A stretch of DNA of 10,280 bases. Origin: Thermoprotei archaeon ex4572_64. GTDB taxonomy: Archaea; Thermoproteota; Thermoprotei; Thermoproteales; Thermocladiaceae. Each line of letters opens with the position of its first letter. Position 1 is the stretch's first letter. Location: the NCBI GenBank assembly GCA_002254895.1, contig NJDF01000040.1, positions 1 through 10,280 of the forward strand. Direction: 5' to 3'. Below are positions 7,192 to 10,280 of this stretch, piece by piece. The position numbers and the translations under genes were made by a program. The notes under the pieces were generated by a model. The model did not search any database. It was given only the letters and a program-made list of their open reading frames with translations, and was not told the DNA's origin.

Positions 7192-8003
7192 ATGACAAGT
7201 AAAAAATGTCATTACTGTAATAAGACTGCTATAGTGAGGATTCCCTACATCAAGTTAAGACTCTGTAAAGATCACTTTATTCAGTATTTTGAGCAAAAAT
7301 TTGTCAGAACTGTAGAATCGCTTAACTTGTTTAAAGGTGTTAGAAGAGTTGTTCTAGGCTTTTCTGGAGGTAAGGATAGTTCAGCACTTCTATATCTGCT
7401 ACATAGGTATTCAAAGTTCTTCAATCTTGAAGTACATTCTGTACACATAGATTTAGGAATAGAAGATTACTCAAAGCAGTGTCTCACCATAGTTGATAAA
7501 GTAGAGAGCAAGTTAGGTATTAAATGTATGGTCGTTAAGGTTAGAGATTATGGATTCACCATAAGTGACGTTAAGCGTCTTGAAAGTAGAATAAAAAGAC
7601 CTGTATGTTCTGTATGTGGTATTGTTAAGAGGTATATACTCAACAAGGTGGCGTTAGAATTGAAAGCTGATGCTGTTATTACTGCTCATAATATGTAGAG
7701 CTTCTAGAAATACCTCACGTAAATACTAAATGTCCATACTATAGTTCAAGCAGAAAACCTCTACAACAATCACTTAGAGAACTACTTACACAAATTGAGA
7801 GTAAGTATCCAGGAACTTTAGTAAATATGGTGATGAATTACTTAAGAAATGTGCATCCAATACTTAACAGACATGCAGGACGTGGAGATGTTAAGAACTG
7901 CTTAATTTGCGGTATGCCTACACAGAAAGATATATGTACATTCTGTAGAGTTAGAATGAGAATTAAGAACCTAAGTGATGAGCGTTCCTCAGCTGAAGAG
8001 TGA
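7192..8003 (+). pseudogene. ttuA: TtuA-type tRNA 2-thiolation enzyme, internally deleted
   Basis: Members of this family (TtuA/Ncs6-like PP-loop ATPases, about 300 residues) thiolate tRNA uridines, U54 in the case of TtuA, which stabilises tRNA at high temperature. Frame one (7192-7698) has the N-terminal zinc finger Cys6/Cys9/Cys25/His28, the PP-loop SGGKDSS (58-64) and the cluster pair Cys139-x2-Cys142. It ends at a TAG directly after AHN. The second frame (7692-8003) resumes with YVELLEIPHVNTKCPYY, which supplies the third cluster Cys, then SKYPG and a C-terminal zinc finger CLICGMP...CTFC. By comparison with Pyrococcus TtuA about 50 residues are missing between these parts, including the conserved LDDE that follows HN, together with a frame change. 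Everything outside the gap is well preserved, so the loss is recent or is an assembly artefact. Which paralogue (TtuA or Ncs6-like) it was is not certain. Confidence 0.8.
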
Positions 8004-8026
8004 TGAATAGATCGACCACTGATTCT
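7972..8026 (+). ncRNA. C/D box methylation-guide sRNA
   Basis: All four boxes are exact consensus and canonically spaced: C box GTGATGA (7975-7981), 11-base guide (7982-7992), D' box CTGA (7993-7996), 3-base spacer, C' box GTGATGA (8000-8006), 12-base guide (8007-8018), D box CTGA (8019-8022). This is the compact archaeal form that binds L7Ae, Nop5 and fibrillarin and directs 2'-O-methylation of rRNA or tRNA. By the D-plus-five rule the D' guide would methylate a G in target CUGAGGAACGC, and the D guide a C in target UGGUCGAUCUAU. I have not located these in a particular RNA. The terminal stem is weak. The sRNA overlaps the last codons and stop of the ttuA homologue; its C' box contains that stop codon. 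The outer ends are approximate. Confidence 0.8.
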
Positions 8027-8065
8027 AATCATACTCTACCGTACTCTTAACTTGCAGTATTAATG

Positions 8066-8085
8066 TGTCACTTACGTAACTGACA
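8066..8085. repeat. 20-base near-perfect palindrome
   Basis: TGTCACTTAC is followed directly by GTAACTGACA, its reverse complement apart from one position. The centre is the perfect palindrome TTACGTAA. TTTT follows at 8086-8089 after the dyad. It lies between the ttuA/sRNA unit and the decarboxylase promoter. It could be a dimeric-repressor operator or contribute to termination. Confidence 0.5.
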
Positions 8086-8110
8086 TTTTCTACCTAGCTC
8101 AAAGTATTAC

Positions 8111-8126
8111 TTACTTCTCTCTTTTT
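8111..8126 (+). terminator. Pyrimidine/T-rich tract
   Basis: The tract TTACTTCTCTCTTTTT ends in five Ts downstream of the ttuA pseudogene and C/D sRNA and upstream of the decarboxylase promoter. It resembles archaeal U-rich termination signals. No hairpin immediately precedes it. Confidence 0.4.
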
Positions 8127-8140
8127 AATGTAATATCGTG

Positions 8141-8157
8141 GTTTAAAGCTTAAAAAG
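8141..8157 (+). promoter_or_regulatory. TATA-like box of the decarboxylase gene
   Basis: GTTTAAAGCTTAAAAAG is the best TATA-like stretch upstream of the ATG at 8201. Initiation about 26 bases downstream would start the mRNA near 8175-8180, giving a leader of about 20 bases that contains the CCCCC tract. A second TATAA at 8161-8165, inside an inverted repeat, is an alternative that would shorten the leader to about 12 bases. Confidence 0.4.
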
Positions 8158-8220
8158 GGGTATAACCCCTATCATAAAAAATCCCCCTACTTTAGATGAA
8201 ATGTGGGGGGTAACCCACAT
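8156..8220 (+). promoter_or_regulatory. Nested G/C inverted repeats over the decarboxylase leader and start codon
   Basis: In AT-rich surroundings there are three stems. First, AGGGGT (8156-8161) pairs with ACCCCT (8165-8170). Second, ATCCCCC (8181-8187) pairs with GGGGGGT (8205-8211), with the start codon in the loop. Third, ATGTGGG (8201-8207) pairs perfectly with CCCACAT (8214-8220), burying the start codon. The second and third stems both use 8205-8207 and exclude each other. This resembles a two-state translational switch, or operator dyads at the DNA level. Confidence 0.55.
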
Positions 8221-8623
8221 AAATAGAACAGACAGAGAGGACGCGATAGTTTATGGTACACATATATACGGTAGTCTATATGGATGTAGTGCAAATTTGC
8301 TAAGAGATGAGGAGTATCTAATTAAAAAGGTTAGAGAAGCTGCAGAACTTGCAAATTCAGTAATAGTATCAATATTTTCATACAAGTTCGGTACGCATAG
8401 TGGCGTATCTGTTATTGCAATAGTAGCTGAAAGTCACATATCAGTACACACATGGCCAGAGTATGAGTATGCAACTATTGATGTATATACATGTGGTTTT
8501 CGAGCTAAGCCTATAATTGCCTTCGAATATTTAGCAAAGTCATTAAATGCTAAAAAGATTGAGGTATATATTAGTGATAGATCGCTCTATAATAGGGCAA
8601 GTTTATTAAGAACACTTTATTAA
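8201..8623 (+). CDS. speH: Pyruvoyl-dependent S-adenosylmethionine (or arginine) decarboxylase proenzyme
   Basis: This 140-residue protein belongs to the small prokaryotic SpeD/SpeH family. The self-cleavage site is between Glu77 and Ser78 in VAESHISVHTWPE; Ser78 becomes the pyruvoyl cofactor, and His83 and Cys98 (YTCG) are the expected processing and catalytic residues. AdoMet decarboxylase supplies aminopropyl groups for spermidine and longer polyamines. In Crenarchaeota a paralogue has become arginine decarboxylase, and the two cannot be separated here by eye. The family usually begins near VYGTHIYGSLYGC (residue 17), so about 17 N-terminal residues are extra. No other in-frame ATG, GTG or TTG lies between, which leaves 8201 as the start even though it sits inside an inverted repeat. 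No strong Shine-Dalgarno sequence precedes it. The gene is followed after 82 bases by hxlB, which seems to have its own TATA-like box. Confidence 0.9.
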   Translation: MWGVTHINRTDREDAIVYGTHIYGSLYGCSANLLRDEEYLIKKVREAAELANSVIVSIFSYKFGTHSGVSVIAIVAESHISVHTWPEYEYATIDVYTCGFRAKPIIAFEYLAKSLNAKKIEVYISDRSLYNRASLLRTLY

Positions 8624-8660
8624 AAATCTAGCAGTAAAATATTTTGAACGTTTAAAACTA

Positions 8661-8672
8661 AAATTTAAATAC
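8661..8672 (+). promoter_or_regulatory. TATA-like box of hxlB
   Basis: AAATTTAAATAC lies about 39 bases upstream of the hxlB ATG and implies a leader of about 12 bases. A second AT-rich stretch, CTTATTTTTA (8678-8687), is 23-24 bases upstream and would instead give a leaderless mRNA. Confidence 0.35.
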
Positions 8673-8705
8673 TAAAACTTATTTTTACACCTAAAGGCTA
8701 ATACC

Positions 8706-9362
8706 ATGTCGCAATTAACTTCAGAACTAAGGTATTTCAAACTTGCTTTTCAGGAAATTATAAAGTTTGTCGAGAATGCGTTGAGTAGGATCGACACAAA
8801 AGAAGTTGAAGAGTTTATAAGATATCTAGAAAAAACACATACAAGTGGTAGAAACGTACTTGTTGTTGGTGTTGGACGTTCAGGACTTGTAGGTAGAGCT
8901 TTCGCTATGAGACTTGTACATTTAGGTTTTAGAGCTTACGTTCTTGGAGAAACAATTACTCCAAGTGTTGGTGAAGGTGATCTTGTAATTGCTATTTCAG
9001 GAAGCGGCTCAACCAGTGTTGTTGTAGCTACTGCTGAAGCTGCTAAAAAAATGAGAGCCACAGTAGTTGCCATAACTAGTTATAGAGATTCACCGCTAGC
9101 TAAACTTTCAGATCATGTAGTCTGCATTCCTGGTAGAACTAAAACTTCAAGAGTTGATGATTACTTTGCAAGACAAATACTTGGACTACATGAGCCACTA
9201 GCACCACTTGGTACTCTCTTCGAAATTACCTCAATGGTATTTTTAGATTCAACAATTGCTGAATTGATGAAATATAACTGCCTCTCTGACCAACAAAAGC
9301 TCCAAACGCTTGTTTACGTACGGTCACAACCAATTCTGGACCTCCAAAGTCTGCATCAATAA
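8706..9362 (+). CDS. hxlB: 6-phospho-3-hexuloisomerase (PHI)
   Basis: This 218-residue SIS-domain isomerase interconverts fructose 6-phosphate and hexulose 6-phosphate. With hexulose-phosphate synthase it runs the ribulose-monophosphate route in reverse to make ribulose 5-phosphate, replacing the missing oxidative pentose pathway in many archaea. Family motifs are GVGRSGLVGRAFAMRLVHLGFRAYVLGET (about 55-82), ITPSVGEGDLVIAISGSGST (84-103, phosphosugar binding) and APLGTLFE (166-173). No synthase gene is nearby. The C-terminus is odd: after TIAELMKY (residue 190) the usual short tail with an Arg-His pair is missing, replaced by about 28 residues ending LQSLHQ that are antisense to the phoH gene. 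Either the gene lost its native 3' end or an indel shifts the frame near 9265-9275, where a stop is present in another frame. The isomerase fold itself is complete. Confidence 0.9.
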   Translation: MSQLTSELRYFKLAFQEIIKFVENALSRIDTKEVEEFIRYLEKTHTSGRNVLVVGVGRSGLVGRAFAMRLVHLGFRAYVLGETITPSVGEGDLVIAISGSGSTSVVVATAEAAKKMRATVVAITSYRDSPLAKLSDHVVCIPGRTKTSRVDDYFARQILGLHEPLAPLGTLFEITSMVFLDSTIAELMKYNCLSDQQKLQTLVYVRSQPILDLQSLHQ

Positions 9363-10280
9363 TGTGCTTACCAATCCAACCTACAGGATGAATAGCTCTA
9401 ATCCAGTTTTTAAATTCTAAAGACATCTCCACGGCTCTAATTCTATAACCACTCTCGTTCTCTATAGTTCTTATTCTCTCACCACCCTTACCTACAACTC
9501 TACCGAGATGTCCTTCCTTAGCAATTATTAGTACGTCAGGCACATTCTCACTTTTAACATCTAAGTTCTCTTTCTCTGCCTTGAACTCTATTACTGAAAC
9601 TACATCAGCATCAGGTGCGTGTACTCTGAGTGAATCCATTATTTGTTTTTCTGCTTCTGAAAGTTCTCTCTTCCTCATTCTAAGTTCAAAAACAACTTTT
9701 ACTCCACGTCTAGCTCCCGGTCTAACAATGTCTTTCAACCCCAAATCAACTACTACAGCATTCTCCTCATTTAGAAGTACTTCTCTAAGTAGTGTGGCTC
9801 CATCCTTTTCAATACCTAACGGTCTTTGAAGTACTGGATCACCAGCAATTATGAGTCTAGAATTTCTACCAATTCTCATAAGTATCTCAGCAGCACTTTC
9901 TGGCTGCACGCTTTGTGCATCATCTAGAAAGATTAAGCAGTCATCAAAAGTTCTACCTCTAAGATATGAGACGTCAGTAACCATGACCTTACCTTCCTGT
10001 ATGAGCTTTAAAATATCCTCTTTACCTACAATACCTTCAAGAATATCTTCAAGATATGAAGTAGCAACTCTATAGTAAAGGTCTCCAAGTCTCTCAGGTG
10101 TTAAGGCTTCACCTGTAGTTACATCAACTACAGGTCTAGCGATTATGAACCTCTTAAAAGTGCCCGCTAAAACAGTAGAGATACCGTATGCACATGAGAT
10201 TAAGGACTTACCAGTACCTGTAGGTCCAAATACACCAACAACTTCATTTCTACTATCCTTAAGTGCATTAATTAGTCGTT
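9226..10280 (-). CDS. PhoH-like ATPase with C-terminal KH domains (5' partial)
   Basis: The reading frame is open to the window edge; the protein continues upstream of 10280. Visible in order are Walker A GPTGTGKS (10227-10204), the PhoH-type RFIIARPVVDVTTGE, LRGRTFDDCLIFLDDAQS (Walker B, 9918-9944 region), sensor motif IIAGDPVLQRP, then a linker and RNA-binding KH sequences with GxxG loops VVGKGGERIR and FVGQRGSYIS. This architecture, a PhoH-family P-loop ATPase fused to KH domains, occurs in archaea and suggests an RNA helicase or RNA-processing ATPase; the cellular role is not established. Walker B reads LDD rather than the common LDE, a conservative change of the catalytic acid. The internal ATG at 9984 is not the start because conserved ATPase motifs lie upstream of it. 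Its 3' end overlaps hxlB by 137 bases on the opposite strand. Confidence 0.9.
   Translation of the reverse strand, partial: RLINALKDSRNEVVGVFGPTGTGKSLISCAYGISTVLAGTFKRFIIARPVVDVTTGEALTPERLGDLYYRVATSYLEDILEGIVGKEDILKLIQEGKVMVTDVSYLRGRTFDDCLIFLDDAQSVQPESAAEILMRIGRNSRLIIAGDPVLQRPLGIEKDGATLLREVLLNEENAVVVDLGLKDIVRPGARRGVKVVFELRMRKRELSEAEKQIMDSLRVHAPDADVVSVIEFKAEKENLDVKSENVPDVLIIAKEGHLGRVVGKGGERIRTIENESGYRIRAVEMSLEFKNWIRAIHPVGWIGKHIIDADFGGPELVVTVRKQAFGAFVGQRGSYISSIQQLLNLKIPLR

Noticed and set aside
7838..8032. Minus-strand 64-codon ORF opposite the ttuA 3' end
   Set aside because: It is antisense to conserved TtuA zinc-finger codons and the C/D sRNA, with no promoter or recognisable sequence.
9226..9984. 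Complete 252-residue protein starting at the ATG at 9984
   Set aside because: The frame continues upstream with a Walker A and PhoH motifs up to the window edge, so this ATG is internal.
1..10280. CRISPR arrays, insertion sequences, tRNA or rRNA genes, toxin-antitoxin pairs
   Set aside because: I saw no regularly spaced repeats, transposase motifs, tRNA T-loop signatures or rRNA-like stretches on either strand.

Overview
The window is AT-rich archaeal DNA, most likely from a hyperthermophilic Thermoproteota (crenarchaeal) genome. The evidence is gene content (Cdc48/VAT AAA ATPase, NurA nuclease, tetraether lipid synthase, archaemetzincin, archaeal citrate synthase, a TtuA-type tRNA thiolase, pyruvoyl AdoMet/arginine decarboxylase, 6-phospho-3-hexuloisomerase, PhoH-KH ATPase), TATA-like boxes about 24-32 bases upstream of many start codons (leaderless or nearly leaderless mRNAs), and a C/D box sRNA. 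I cannot name the genus from the sequence alone.

Layout. Bases 1-5362 are read from the minus strand, in order of transcription: nurA (5362-3953), a frameshifted tetraether lipid synthase gene (3879-2210), an unrecognised 384-codon ORF translationally coupled to it (2217-1063), a DUF2148 iron-sulfur protein (971-405) and the N-terminal domain of Cdc48 (327-1, cut by the window edge). A divergent promoter region separates nurA from the plus-strand archaemetzincin gene (5488-6006). That gene converges on, and overlaps by 17 bases, the minus-strand citrate synthase gene (7141-5990). Citrate synthase and a plus-strand ttuA homologue (7192-8003) start 50 bases apart and appear to share one AT-rich promoter element. 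The ttuA homologue lacks an internal block of roughly 50 codons plus a frame change, so I call it a pseudogene. A canonical C/D box sRNA straddles its stop codon. Next on the plus strand are an AdoMet/arginine decarboxylase gene (8201-8623) with an unusual G/C-rich inverted-repeat array over its promoter and start codon, then hxlB (8706-9362). hxlB runs 137 bases into the convergent minus-strand phoH-KH gene (9226-10280, 5' end outside the window).

Most of these are single-gene housekeeping units: polyamine synthesis, pentose supply through the reverse ribulose-monophosphate route, citrate synthesis, membrane lipid synthesis, DNA end processing and tRNA/rRNA modification. There is no mobile element, CRISPR array or obvious defence island. 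The most interesting points are the nested, mutually exclusive hairpins around the decarboxylase start codon, the sRNA embedded in the 3' end of a broken ttuA gene, the uncharacterised gene coupled to tetraether lipid synthase, and the unusual number of disrupted or overlapping reading frames in 10 kb, which may be real decay or sequence error.
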